Shown one piece after another: positions 41,401-53,800 of a stretch of 64,000 nucleotides of DNA. Below the pieces are notes generated by a model. It did no database searches and was not told where the DNA came from. It was given only the letters and a program-made list of their open reading frames with translations. Source of the DNA: Isochrysis galbana (Eukaryota > Haptophyta > Isochrysidales > Isochrysidaceae); the NCBI GenBank assembly GCA_018136815.1, contig CM030938.1, positions 3,422,112 through 3,486,111 on the forward strand, read 5' to 3'. Positions within the stretch are counted from its first letter, which is position 1. Each line of letters opens with the position of its first letter. The translations under genes and the position numbers were made by a program.

Positions 41401-43222
41401 GACGCCGGCCGACTCTCCGGGAAAAAGCACCGGGGGGGGGGGGAGGAACCTCTCGTCAAAAAAGGGGAACGGCCCTTACAGCTCGCGCCGCGAGCGGTCC
41501 TCGAAGAAATAAATGTCTGCGCCCCCCGATACCTGCCACAGGGACGTCTTGAGCCACTCCCTTCTTCTCGCCTCTCCTGTCGCCAGCCGCCCCCCTTCGC
41601 CCGTTTGCTAACGCAAACGGGGCTCGTTTCTCACCACACTCCATCGGGGGGGGTGCAAATCCCCCCCTCTCCCTCGTTCCATTCTCTTCCGCCCCGGTCC
41701 CTGCGGCGCGTCGCCATGCGGCGCGCCATGGCCTGCTCTCAGAGGTCCTTCAGGGGCGCCCAGAGGGCCAGCAAGGGCAGCTCAGGGGGCAGTGGAGGCT
41801 GGGGCTCAGCCCCTGGCCCCCCCTGCCTCTCCCTCGCTCGCCTCGCTGGCCTTGGGTGCCGCCCTGAGGCCCCTGTCTGCCTGGCGACCAGGGATGGGGG
41901 GGGGAGTCAGTACGAGAGCAGGCCCATGCGGGCCTGGGAGTGCGGCTCGCGGCCCGCGCCCACTAGGGGTCTGGGCTGTATTGATGAGTGCCCAGCCCCT
42001 GCCAGAGGGCAGGGGCTGGGGTTGAATGTACGGGCCCACCCCGGGGGGTGTCCGCAATGGAGAGAGGGGGGCGCGAGGCCCCCATTGACCCCCACTTATA
42101 AAAGTAGGTTGTTCTCGCCCCCCATGAGGGAAGTCGAGAGAGTGGGGGGGGGGGGGGGGGGGCGCGAGGCCCCCCTCCATGGCGACCAACCATAAGTCAT
42201 AAAATTACATCTGTCTTTATCTTCAAAGCCCCCGCCAGTGCCTAGCTACTAGCTAGGACCTAGGACTAGGAGCTCGGGCATGGGACTTGCTCTCCGTAAT
42301 ACGTAGTACTCAAGTCTCACATAACTCAGGTCTCACATATCACAACATTTGTTTATTCTAGCTTCACTTCACATTCCAGCGGGTCCACGCACGATCGGGG
42401 ACTGAGACACGCACACGCGCCAACAGAACGTACTGCAACAACCCAGTCACCACAACGCAGCCACCTATATTCGAGCACTTGCGCCTGCACTTGCACATTA
42501 TGCGACCAAGAGCATTGTGTTTGAAGTTTTTACGCGGCGTGCTTCAGAGACGTCTTTTGCGCTGACATCGCAGCAAAAACGGGTCGATCTCGGAGAACGT
42601 GTGTTGCGAGAAATAATGGCCCAACGACGTGGCGAGAGTGTGTTCGCTGAATATCGTAGAACATACACACAGCATGCCCGTTCCCATCATATGAAGATGT
42701 CGACGGGTGGATGATAGATGGATTCAACAAGATCGTTTCGTTTCGCAAAGCACGATGCTCAAAGTGCACCAGAGCCATGAGGTGAGGCGGACAGAATTGA
42801 TTCATCGCGCCACTAGGATTTACCCAGAGTGCCATCAGCATTTACCTAGAGTGCCACTCCTCTACCTGCAAGCAAGGCCTCTTCCGCACTAGCACGGGGA
42901 TGGACTTAAAGTTCCGCAGCCATTAGCAGCGCTGAAAGTCTATTCGACCTGCTCTACCTGCATGCTGAGCTTTCGTCGAGAGCGCAGGAGAACGAAATGT
43001 GCCGGAAATGTCCAAATAGAATGGTGTTCTACGCTGTGGCCACGAAGAAGCATCCGGCCGCGGGTCAACCATAGGAGGCACCGTCCCTTCGCGACTGGGC
43101 GGTAATGTCAGACCGAGACGGGGCCGCACACTCAACTCTGTAGAAATGAGGCAGGATTGCTGGAGCAGCACCGGCAATTGCCGCCTCGAGTTATGCGAGG
43201 GATGAACGTGACGGCGCCGTCC
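41401..43222. other. Intergenic DNA, no gene identified
   Basis: GC-rich, with C/G homopolymers near 41430 and 42143-42161, and CCAGCCCCTGCC/GGCAGGGGCTGGG inverted words at about 41993-42018. From 42190 to 43222 it is closer to average composition. No coding evidence. Confidence 0.4.
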
Positions 43223-46200
43223 TCATATTGTGCCGGCGGTGCCATTTTGCGTCGTGAGAAGGGCTTTGAGGGAGCTGGCCGAATGCCAAGCCCGATTGCC
43301 ATGGGTGGTTTTCATGTCCTTCAGCATCATCGATTTGAAGTTGTCGAAGGTAATGCAGCCGCCCTGGCCTCCGCACGAGGTGATCATGGCGTCGAGCTCT
43401 GCATCGTCATAGTCATCGCCCAAAGTGGAGCGCAGCTCGCTCTGTTAAAGGGTAGATAGAGGAGGTTAGCTTGAGCACGGGGCCATCTGGACAGCATTTG
43501 TAGCGCGCCCGCTCAATGATCGATGGCTCGAAAAAGATGAGGGCGAGCAGGAGGCGAGTACCTTCGTGATAAAGCCGTCGCCGTTCCGGTCGAGTATGGC
43601 AAAAGCCGCCTTCATTGATGGCTTAGTGACGTGCCGTGAGGAGAGCCCCGCTCCGAGGAATTCTGTGTAGTCGAGCTCGCCGCTCTCGTTGATGTCGATC
43701 GTGCGGAAGAGAGCCTGAGAATGGCATGCCCACGCCGCAGCAGGTGGCGGGATCAGAGATATTGCAATTCTTTAGCGCGGAATCCAATGCATTTGGTGTG
43801 AAGACTTAGGACTCCCAAGGTGGCCTCACCTCGAGGTGTTGCTCTGCAAGATCAGACGAGTATCCCATCGCCTTTTTGAATTCGTCAACAGAGATCGTCC
43901 CATTGCGATCTGCGTCCATCGCGATGAACATTGATCGAAGCTCGGCCAGCTTTTCGGGCGGGGTGGCGAATGCGATGACTTCGAGAGCCACCTGCGTAGA
44001 GGAAGAGCGCCACCGTCAAGGCCCCAAGGGCGACCGGGGCAAATCGAAGACGCGCATCTTCTAGGCATCTCCGCTTTGGGCAAGCTGGGTGAGGTGCGTG
44101 CCTTCTTGATGTCTTGGGCCCGTGCGAAGGCCTCGAGAGAGTCGAGCACAGCTGGATTGATCCCGCCCCGGGGCGAAGTCGCCAGCTCGCGGGACATCCA
44201 TGGGTGGCTGAGCGCCTGTCAGGGAACGATGGAACCGGGCCATGATATTGACACATGAGGTGATACTTTGGGGACGAAGCGCGTGAAAGGAAGAAGTCCT
44301 TGGATGCGATCGCGGCTGTGAGCGCCGACGGGGGAAGGGGCGACTCGCCTGTGAGGCAGAGAGGCGACGCGAGGGTTCCTTCTGCATGAGGGCGGAAATG
44401 AAGTCCCGGGCTTCACCCGAGACGTAGTCCCACTCCTGCGGTGCGTACGAGAACGATATTGATCATCTAACGGGATTGGAGCAGGAGGTGAGCGGTAGGC
44501 AAAGAGCAGGCCTCGGCTTGCCTGAGAATGGAAGGAGAGCTTGTCGTGCTTGATCATCATCGCCTTGCGCTCGCGGTCGTGATGATGGAAGGGACGCTTG
44601 CCTGATAACAGCATGAAAGTGACCACGCCAATCGCCCACATATCCACGGACGAGTTGTATTCCTTCTCGTGATCCGACCACAACTCAGGAGCCATGTATG
44701 ACGGGGTGCCGATCTACATGGTGAAGGGCAGGCGTAGTCGGTACGGTATTGGAGCCCGCGCACAAATGGAGGCATACCAAGCCATTGGTAGAACCGAACG
44801 ATTCGGTCGGCGTGCAGCATCGTGTTTGGCCTGCATCAAATGACTGGCCCGAATGAGCGCCACCCTTGCCAGATTCCCAGTCGTCTCCGGAAACCGTTGC
44901 GCACCTGCTCCCACATACCCTCGCCCACTCCGTTGACGCACTCATGAGCAAACCCGAAGTCAATGAGCTTTAGCTCGGAGTCCTCACCCTGCGTTCGTGC
45001 AGCGGTGCGCAAGGTTGTCGGCAACGGAAGAGATGCCTAGATGGATGCCGCATGAAGGCGCGCTGCTCGAAGCAACAAAGAAGAGCAGGCACAAAATAGA
45101 TGGCGCCCTCTTGATCAGCATCAAGCCGAACGCCGGGTGCAAATGCATGTACAGTAGCGAAAGCATAAACCAAGGCCTGGATGTGTGCATTGCGTGAAGG
45201 CGCGTGTACCTCGTGCTCATAAATGAAGTTGTCGAGCTTGATGTCCCGATGGACTACGCCGTGTTGGTGGCAGTACAGCACCGCAGAGAGCATCTGATGA
45301 GTTGGCCGGTGGCAAGATTCAATCACAGTGGGAGGGGGGTCGTCCGAGGGTTCGAGAGCGCCACAAGGACGCGATGCACGCGACTGGCACGATCACACGA
45401 ACAGCAAGCTGTCCACGCTCGCATTGTAGTCGCGAAGTCCAGGCGCTAAGGCAATTGCGGCCCCAGCCCTGATGTTCGCGCCCCAGATCTGTCGCACGGA
45501 AGCACGATTGACCACAAGCCGGGCAAGAAGACAGCTCTCTGCGCCACAAGGAAGTGGGCCCACGCAGTTATCCTCGTGCCATCTCACCTTGGAGACTAGC
45601 TTTCTTGCCGCGTCTTCGGTGTAGCCATGCCTATGTATCTTCATTCGTGATACGAGCGCTCCACCTGTGCAAAGCTCCATGATGATGTGAATCAGATGCT
45701 GATGTGGGTCCTCGAAATATTCAAACAACCTAACGATATTGGGGTGGTCGAGCGACTTTTGCACATCGATCTCGCGCCGCAGTTCGTCGATCGAGCCGCC
45801 ATGGAGCGTGTCGAGAGAGACCGTTTTCATTGCAAAGAGCTCACCTAGAACGGCCAACGATCAAGACAGTTAGGCGCGCCGAGGTAGCCAGCGACCCTAG
45901 GTGCCCGAGCCAGAGGTGCTTCCCGCCCCCCAACAGCTGTGAGAGTCACGTGTGCGCAGGCCCCCTTTGGAAACCCCCCATCCCATACCAGTGAGCGCCG
46001 GAAGAAGCGCAGCCCTCCCAAACAGTTGCGCCCGTTCTCTCTCCTTCCCTCCCTCCGCCCCTCTCGCCCCCAGCCTGCTCCCTTTCCCCATTTTCTCCTC
46101 TCCCCTCTCCGTTCCACTCCCCTCTCCCCTCTCCCCTCTCCCCCTCCCCAATTTCCCCTCTGCCCTCTCCCTTCCTCTCCCGTCTCCTCTAGCCCCCCTG

Positions 46201-46474
46201 CCTCACCGGTCGCTATTTTCTGCACCACCGAGACCGTGCCACACGCGCCCCGTCCGAGTTCGAGCCCCTGGTCGAGGGCGTAGACCTCTCGGACGGGCAA
46301 GTGATTCTTGTGCACCAGCACCTCAGAGAAGGTGCGCGCCGTCTGGCTCTTGTCCTGCACATCGGAGGAGAAGACTCCGCTTGCCGGCTTTGGCTTTGGC
46401 ACAGAGGAGGAGAGCTTGGGCTTCACATCGTCAGGACGCGTGAGATCCTCGGATTTGGACTCGCTGCACCCCAT
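43223..46474 (-). CDS. Calcium-dependent protein kinase (CDPK), 539 aa, 10 exons
   Basis: Minus-strand exons 46207-46474, 45588-45844, 45210-45293, 44905-44988, 44522-44713, 44349-44435, 44102-44215, 43830-43991, 43562-43714 and 43223-43441 join in frame. Introns after exons 5, 6 and 7 have GC donors. The N-terminus MGCSES is a myristoylation plus palmitoylation site, implying membrane attachment. Kinase motifs are LGRGACGTV, FAMKTV, HRDIKLDN, DFGFAHE, GTPSYMAPELW and the HPWM end. A junction helix follows (LEVIAFATPPEKLAELRSMF), then EF-hands DADRNGTISVDE, DINESGELDYTE and DRNGDGFITKSE. The fourth loop (GGQGGCITFDNF) lacks the acidic ligands, so probably only three sites bind calcium. CDPKs convert calcium signals directly into phosphorylation in plants, alveolates and several algae; animals and fungi lack them. 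Confidence 0.93.
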
Positions 46475-48232
46475 CGACAACCCTCGGTGTGTCACGGTAT
46501 TGGTCCGCCTCCGGGTTGCCTTGGGGCGGGGAGAGGTTGGGGGGGGGTGCGGGGGGGGTTGAAGAGGAGGGAGAGGGAGTCGAGCAAGCGAGCGGAGGGC
46601 GCGGGGGGAAGGGGGAGGAGAGCAGAGAGCGAGGGTGGCAGTGGAAGAGGAGAGAGAGGGGAGTGGAGAGAGAGAAGAATGAATGGTAGGAGAGGGCGGA
46701 GAGAGGGGGGAGAGGGGCGAGGAGGGAGAGAAACTGGCAGAGAGGGTAGTGGTGTGTGGAGAGAGGGGGAGGGGAGGGAGAAAGAGGCATCGTCCAGTAG
46801 TGCTCTGCTCTAGCGTAGGTGTGTTCTGAGCTGATTGATATAATGAAGGAGGTGGGGGTGGCCCGCATGAATTCAAAGGATGTAGTGGAGAATATGTGCA
46901 GAGGACTAGTAGTGTGTAGAGTATAACAGTTGGGAGGGGAAGGGAGGGAGGGAGAGGGAGAAAGGAGTGAGAGTTGAGTGAAGAGAGGAGAGAGAAGGAG
47001 GAGGGGGGGGGCGAGAGATGCAAAACAAAGAAACATCGAGGAGGAGGAGAGGAGGAGGAGGGGGGAGCGAGTGATGAGAGAGAGTGGGGATACTAGTAAA
47101 TAGTGGAGACGAGCGAGCGTCCACTGCCTCACTGTATTCTTCACTAGTTCTCCCTCTCTTGTTCCATCAAGCAGGTTTCTTTCTCCACATCCGGTGATTC
47201 ATATCATCACGGCAATGGAGTGAGTTATCTCTTCCCGTTAGAGGGAAAGGAGAGAGGCGAGAGATGGCCCCGTCGGCACACAAGCCTGTGTGTGAGAGAG
47301 AGAGAGCGAGGCCCAGGAGAAGAGAGAGCCGGGGAAGCTCGAGAGAAAGGGAAATCTTGACGAGAGAGAGAAGAGAGAGAGAGGAGGCGCCCCCCCCCCT
47401 CCCAGCCAGGCGGGAGAGAGGCGGACGAGAGGGAGCGAGCGCGGGAGAGGAGAAGACAGAGAGGGCGGAGAGCTGAGAGATGAGAGAGAGGAGCACAAGG
47501 AGTTGAGAAGTCGAGTAGCATGGAGAGTAGAGAGGCAGAGGGATGTGAGGCAGAACTGGGAGCGGAGGGGGGGAGAAGAGAGAGGGAGAGAGAGAGAGGA
47601 GAAGGAGATCCTAGCGAGAGAGAGAGGGGGGGGGGAGAGAGGGGGGGGGGAGAGAGAAGAGAGAGGGAGAGAGAGGGAGAGAGGGAGAGAGAAGGAGGCG
47701 GCGGAGAGGCAGCAGTAGGCGCCCCTTTTCTTCTTGGCGCCGGAGGGGGCAGGGCACGGGAGGGAGGGGGGGAGGGGGAGGGGAGGGCCTGGGGGGAGGG
47801 GGGCGCGCGCCGCCGGGCCGCCCGCGGGCGACGGCATGGCGGCATGGCGGCACTACGGACGGCACAGTTGGTCAGCCCTCTCTCTCTCTCTTGCGTCAGT
47901 CCGCCACGCCGCCGGCTCCATGCCACGCCGATGCCCTTGCCTAGAGTCATGTCTCACCTCTTCCGCGGCCTAGCGGCCTGCAGCACCAAGCACCAATGGA
48001 CATTTTCTATTTGGTATTTGGAGGGGGGGGGGGGGGCGTGATCCAGGTTTCAGGTTCCAGGGCTGAGCGGTCCCTTCCCCCCCGCCTCACACGCCGTCGC
48101 GGCGCAACAAAATCAGGGAAGAAGTAAGAGTTACGTTTACACTTTAAGTTTGGACTAATATACCTCCCGACCGATGGCGAACGCGAACGCCTGTCGGCCT
48201 GTCGGAGTGTATGTCGTATATCCCTAGCTGGG
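46475..48232. other. CDPK upstream region, GA-rich low-complexity DNA
   Basis: GA-rich from 46500 to 47100 and again from 47230 to 47830, with GA microsatellites around 47570-47700. On the CDPK coding strand this is a pyrimidine-rich leader. Large Ser/Leu/Pro or Arg/Glu ORFs here are repeat artefacts. No gene identified. Confidence 0.6.
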
Positions 48233-48325
48233 AAACACAGCAGGAGCGTCTCCAAACACAGTAAAAACAGGCTGTGTTTTACATTTGTACAAACACAGCC
48301 AAACACAGTCCAAAACACAGTGATA
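48233..48325 (+). promoter_or_regulatory. AAACACAG word cluster (locus 2), upstream of the 48435 ATG
   Basis: Six or seven copies of AAACACAG or its complement in 93 bases, with an inverted pair AAAACAGG-CTGTGTTTT. It is 110-200 bases upstream of the ATG at 48435. It aligns with locus 3 (AAATACAG words) and the reverse complement of locus 1 (AAAAACAG words). Regulatory role is inferred. Confidence 0.5.
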
Positions 48326-48434
48326 CAGGAGGGGGGGGGCTCCCCCCCCCCCCCCCGCACCCCCCTCTCTCTTCTCGCGAGCGTGGCCCGAGCGCGCCCC
48401 TCTCTCCCCCTCCCCCTCCTTCCTCCTCAACACC

Positions 48435-48584
48435 ATGTCCAGCTTCAACCCCAACCCCAGCCGTGCCTCGCGCGCGCGCGATCGCCTCGAAGGCGAGGCT
48501 GTCGAACACGCGATGACTACTGACTCGTGGGCAGAGGGCCGTTCGATCGAGCCGGCAGCTGACGCGGCCGTGAAGGAATCGTAG
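48435..48584 (+). CDS. Short ORF, 49 aa, multicopy N-terminus
   Basis: Starts MSSFNPNPSRASRARDRLEG and contains EGRSIEPAADAAVKES before a stop. The second part recurs in a decayed copy at 834-1104, and the NPNP-x-RASR start resembles those near 30048 and 61735. It may be a truncated gene or a first exon; no downstream exon was identified. Placed behind a word cluster and C-rich leader, it looks like a genuine gene start. Function unknown. Confidence 0.35.
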   Translation: MSSFNPNPSRASRARDRLEGEAVEHAMTTDSWAEGRSIEPAADAAVKES

Positions 48585-48662
48585 GTGGTTGCTTGCGGGA
48601 ATATGTCTGAGAGGTCATAGTAGAAGTCGGGTCTGACAGCTTCTACCATCGAGTGCGACCAA

Positions 48663-48680
48663 CTATCGTTAAACCGATAG
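48663..48680 (+). other. Hairpin CTATCG-TTAAAC-CGATAG
   Basis: Six-base-pair stem with loop TTAAAC. The counterpart at 15265-15282 has stem CCATCG/CGATGG with the same loop. One stem pair differs by a compensatory change (T-A versus C-G). Confidence 0.45.
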
Positions 48681-48684
48681 GGTC

Positions 48685-48801
48685 ATGGAGCGCGCGCCGC
48701 TCCCCTCCCCTCCTGCCGCCCCCCCCGCCGCGACGGACGATCGGGCCATGCTCGACGCCTCGCACCCGAAGCGCCCACGAGAGGGCGCCCCACCGACCAA
48801 G
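48685..48801 (+). CDS. Candidate first exon of an unidentified gene
   Basis: ATG at 48685 opens a frame (MERAPLPSPPAAPPAATDDR, then ASHPKRPREGAPPTK) that meets a good GT donor at 48802 (CCAAG|GTGCGC). No acceptor exon was recognised before the retrotransposon insertion at 49220, so the gene may have been disrupted by it or the call may be wrong. Confidence 0.3.
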
Positions 48802-49214
48802 GTGCGCGTGAGACGCGACCCGGGCCGTCCCTTGACAGCCATACACCAGCAAGGACACCATGCCCAGCATGGCCACCATAGCCCTCAACTCCCTCCAACC
48901 ACTCAAGGCCTCCAGACAGCTGTGACAAGCCGGCTCAGAGCCGCATCCCATAGGGAAAGCCGCGAGGCTGGGCCCCTACAAAGCCGCGGCACTGACCTCG
49001 TGCGACAGCACGAGGCACAGGCCTGGCCAGACATCTCACCAACCCCAAGGGGGTACCAAATACAGTGCCGGGGGGGGGGGCTCCCATTCCCCAAGCCTCC
49101 CCCGTCGCCAATCGCCAGCATATGCCATAGATTGCCCTAGCGCCAGCGCCAGCGCCCTCTCCCCCCCGCCCCCCCTTCACCCATCATCTCATCATGATGA
49201 GAGCATGTGAGAAT

Positions 49215-49219
49215 GTAGA
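49215..49219. repeat. Left target-site duplication GTAGA
   Basis: GTAGA immediately precedes the LTR terminus at 49220 and is repeated at 61716-61720 immediately after the other terminus. A 5-bp duplication is typical of Ty3/gypsy integrases. Confidence 0.9.
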
Positions 49220-50341
49220 TGTCAGAGCAAGGCTGATCTCACTCTTGGAGATTGCCTGCGAGGGCGCGCCGGCAGCTAGCGCGGAACGCGGTTCTTGTGG
49301 GGAGCTCATGGAGCTTTCCTCGGGGGTGACTACGGGCATGGTGATCGACGCACGACGCACGACGCACGCACGGAGCACGGTGGGCGCGGAAGTGCGAAAG
49401 GAGGCTTGTGGGAGGTGGTGGCAGGCGACTGGGGGTGGCTCAGGCGCGTGCTTGACTTGTATTGACTCGTTGACTCGGGGTATAGACTCGGGAACTCGGG
49501 GGGACTCGCTTGGGAACACGATGGGACTCGATTAAGTTGCTACAAAATCACTCCCAAGAAACCAAAAACTAAAGTCCTTGGGCTCAGAAAACTAACGTAA
49601 ACACTCCGGAATCATACGATAAACAAACCCCTCCCCGCGCGGCGAAGGCTGAAGTCGCGATCGCTCGTCATGCGCGAAGATATACGGAAAGAGAGCGCAT
49701 AACTACGCCACCGAAGGGTTCGAACTATCGTTAAAGTGGAACTCGTCCGCTGAAGCCAACGCGGAGGGTCGAGGAGAGATCCAAAATCGCGCCGGGGGAA
49801 GAAGGCGATGTGCGGAGAGACCTTCTAGACAAGAGAGAGACGAGCAAGGGGCGACGAAACAAGACGCGAGACGCGAGGCGCGTGCCATTCGTTCTTCCTT
49901 TCTTTCATCGAAACCGCGACGAAACTAACATTAAACGTCGGTGCCCCCTCCGCGAGGATCGCGAAGAAGAACGGACGAGATGGAGGCAATCATCGAAGGA
50001 ATCGCGAGAGGAATCGAAGCGAGGGGGGGGAAACAGCGCGCGCGGGGGGGGGAACGAACGACGGCCGGAGGAAACGAACCGCGCGCGGAGGAGAAGAACC
50101 TCGCGCGGGGGGGGGAATAATATAACGGCCGGAGGCGACGGATGGCACGCCGAGAGGAAGAACCTGCCGCGGGGGGCGAGGGACCGAGGGCACGGCGGGG
50201 CAGCGTGGGAGGGCGCGAGGGTGATCTCGGAGCGAGATCGCGTCCTTTCCCTCGCGGAGCGCGGAGAGACCCCCCACGAGATATCTTGGGACCGGAGAAT
50301 GTTTTGGACGAATCTTCTTGCCGTCGGCCGAGGAGAGGCGG

Positions 50342-50375
<34 letters not shown>

Positions 50376-50642
50376 TCGCAGAGCGACTGCAGAACGAGAA
50401 GTCGAAGTCATGCCGGTTTATTACCTTAAACGAGCCAACAATTATAGTAACAGCAAAAACAAAATTCGAATCGCAAATTTCGAGACCAAAACCTGCAAAC
50501 CTGGACTTGAGACCATGGGGAATCCAAATCTGTGTGTCTTGTGCGTCAGTGGCAACACGGGGAACTGTTCAATTGTAATTGTGAGCGCGTACCTTACACG
50601 AATATTCATGCCTACAGCCTTCAGATGGGCAGGAATACAACA
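49220..50642 (-). repeat. 3' LTR, full length (1423 bp)
   Basis: Canonical TG...CA ends in either orientation: TGTCAGAG at 49220 and TACAACA at 50642. The same termini define the solo LTR at 40121-41009. It includes a GA microsatellite (50346-50372) and G runs. ORFs in it are not genes. Confidence 0.9.
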
Positions 50643-50651
50643 CCCCCCGAC
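50643..50651 (-). other. Polypurine tract next to the 3' LTR
   Basis: In element orientation the sequence GTCGGGGGG directly precedes the LTR start TGTTG. A purine run at this place primes plus-strand DNA synthesis in LTR retrotransposons. Confidence 0.65.
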
Positions 50652-50899
50652 TTAAATCGAGACGTCTCCCGATGTCGAGCCAAGAGAGTTCATTTAACCA
50701 TACGAGACGAGAGACTTAGAAGAGGAGGATTAACCCATGGATCCAAAGCGAGCACAAAATCGGCAGCTTAGCGCGGCGGCCCCCGATTTCGTACGTCACG
50801 TCCTACCACGTTCTCCCTTTTACAGGAGTTTTGCTCGGGCAGTTGCGCTGGGTCAGGCGCTGACGCGACGCTAATCATCCACTTCCGGTCGACTTAGCG

Positions 50900-53800
50900 C
50901 TACGATTGTGAACGAGAACGAGTACGACTCGAAGGCAGATCAGGAGGAGTACGACTTGTCTCTTGAATTCGACGTGGAATAACTTGATTGGATTGGGAAC
51001 TTGAGCTTGGACTTGAAGAGGAGTCTACAGCGGAGTGAGCTTGGGGTTGAACCGGACGGCGGTCGAAAGTGGTGTCGTACGACTCAACTAGATCAGCACA
51101 ACGCCGAAGCAACTCAATTCGAGACTCCCAAGTAGCTTCAGAACGAGGATAGCCGCGCCATTTGACGAGATACTTGAATGAAACTCCATCGCCCTTGCGA
51201 TCGAGTAACTCTTCGACCAAGTACTCATCTTCAGCGAGCGGAGACGAATCGGTGACGGTGAAGTACGGACGAAGATTGGAAATGTGAACTTCATCCTTGA
51301 CTTGACGATTTTCGAGATCGCGTAGACGGTAGCGAGTGGCCGAGATGGCTTCTTCTACTCGGCAGGGACCGGAGTAGAGATATTGAAGTTTGTTGGCGTG
51401 GCCAGGGATTCGACGACAAACTCTGTCTCCTGGTTTGAAGGTGACACCGAGTTTAGACTTTTGAGAGGCGGAGCGCATCGATTCGCGTTGGGCTTCTTGA
51501 GTACTTTCGAGGGCGGAACGCCACGACTCGAGAAGCTTCTTATTGAGCTCGGTGGCGTAAATGACGGCATCGGACGGAGGCCTAGATGGAAGCAACTCGA
51601 GAACAGGAGCAGGGTCAGCAAGTTGAGCTGGAAGACGAAGCTCCCGACCAAACAAGATAGCCGCGGGTGACTTGGGTACGACGCGACCGGCGGTCGCTCG
51701 CATAGACATGAGAAGAAACGGAAGGTGGTCGACCCAATGGGCGCCGCCTTCATTGGAGACTCGAGTCATCGTGAGGAGAGTTTGTTGAGCTCTTTCCACT
51801 AGCCCTACGCCTTCGTGGCGATAGGCTTCAGTAGTGCTCAAGTCCGTGCCAGTCGCTTTGAGAATTAGGTCCACTAACCGAGAGCAAAGATTCGAGCCGG
51901 CGTCGGTTCGAAGTTGGCGAGGGACTCCATAACGAGATACGATGAGACGCATGAAGACGTCCAGACATTTTGCGGACGAGGGGTTACCGTTGCAAGGCTC
52001 AGCTTCAATCCAACGAGAGAGAGAATCGACGAAAACAATCAGCTTATCAAAACCGGAGCGGCCGGATACGAAATCGTGGGTGGGAGCCATCGAAAGAATA
52101 TCGCAATAGACGACGTCGAAAGGATAGGATCCGATAGAAAGACCGGATGGATGGGCGAGCGGTCGCGGTAACGGTTTGCCAAGAGTGCATTCATGGCACT
52201 CTCGAACGTACTCCGATACAGAGGCGGATAGGCCAGGCCAGTAAACTCGAGAACGAAGTAGGGTAGTCATCCTTGTCGCACCTGGGTGACCAAGGTGGTC
52301 ATGGTAGGCGCGGAGGTACGTGTCACGAAGGGACTCCGGAATGTATAAACGAAGAGGAGCCTCTTCCGCCTCTGAGGAGCGGTAGTAGAGTAGGCCATCG
52401 CGAAGGAGGAATCGGGAACTTTTCTTCGACGACGAGCTAGAGTCAATCGAAGAGGAAGCTTTCGGAAGGATCGACTCGACTTCAGAAAGGATCGAGCTGG
52501 CGAGATCGTCGGTAGAGAGCGCTTGACGTAATTCGTCGGCATGAGGCACGCCCACATCGAGATACGAGGAGGTAATCGACTCCGAAGATTCCGATGCTTG
52601 ACGAGCGAGCCTATCGCTTGCTTGTTGGCGGCGAGCGGTGAGGGTGGATGAAGTAACCGCGGCGGCGACTATGTCGTGAATTTCAGAAGAATCGAAAGAA
52701 TGGGCGTCACTCTCCTCGAGATGGAGAGGATCGTGATCAGGCTCGAGAGCAACTAAGCGGGATAAGCCGTCGGCGTCCCAGTGAGTGACTCCAGGTTTGT
52801 GCACGACGTCGAATCTATATTCGGCTAGCTTTAGGACCCATCGCATGAGGCGCGAGGCTGGACCACCGGTGACTTGATCTTTCATCGTGTGAAGCCAGCG
52901 CAAAGCTGAATGGTCTACGACGAGGGTGAAGTGGCGACCCCAAAGATAAGGCCTCCAATTTCGGATCGATTCTAGCGCTGCTAGAAGTTCGATTTCAGTG
53001 ACTGTCCAATGGCGCTCAGCCGGACTCAAGCTACGACCGTAGTATGCAACGACGCGCTCTCTCCCTTCGTCGTCTTTTTGGGCGAGGACGCCGGCGATGC
53101 CGAGCTTGCTAGCACCGTCGGTTTTAACGAGGAAAGGACGGTCGTCTCGAGGAGGTGCAAGTACGGGTTCTTCACAGATAGCTTGCTTGAGATCTTCGAT
53201 AGCCTGTCGACAGGCTTCTGTTTGCGACTCGACCGGGACGTCGCACCCTTTCCGCGTGAGAGCGGTTAACGGCGCCGCACGGATCGCAAAACGACGGATG
53301 AAACGGCGGTAGTAGGAGCACAATCCAAGGAACGAACGGACGGCTTCGATCGAGTTGATTTGGGTTGGGTCGATTTTCGAGACAGCTTCCACTTTCTTGG
53401 GATCCATCCGAAGACCTTCACGCGAAACAACGTGGCCGAGATATTCAGCCGAGGTGGCAAAGAAAACGCATTTCGACATCTTGCAAGTGAGGCCCGCCCA
53501 GATGAGACGTTCCAAGACAAGATCAAGACGGTGTAACATTTGTTGGAATGACGACTCTTCCCTGGCCTGCAGCGAGTCACCTACACCTGTCGACCAGGCG
53601 CCGACATCATCCAAGTATGGCATACAAATCTCCCATGCCAGCCCACCGAGAACGGCGTCCATGAGGCGGCACATATACGAGGGACCGGATTGAACACCGA
53701 AAGGCAAGTAATTGAACTCGTACTTGCCGCGATGAGTGGTGAACGCGGTGATATGCTTATCGGATTCTTTGATCGGTATACCCCAGAAACCAGATGCCAG

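Noticed and set aside
49490-49540. An LTR border at TGCTAC near 49538 and 60615, with the rest as internal leader
   Set aside because: The solo LTR and the GTAGA duplication place the true terminus at 49220; the shorter border lacks a duplication.
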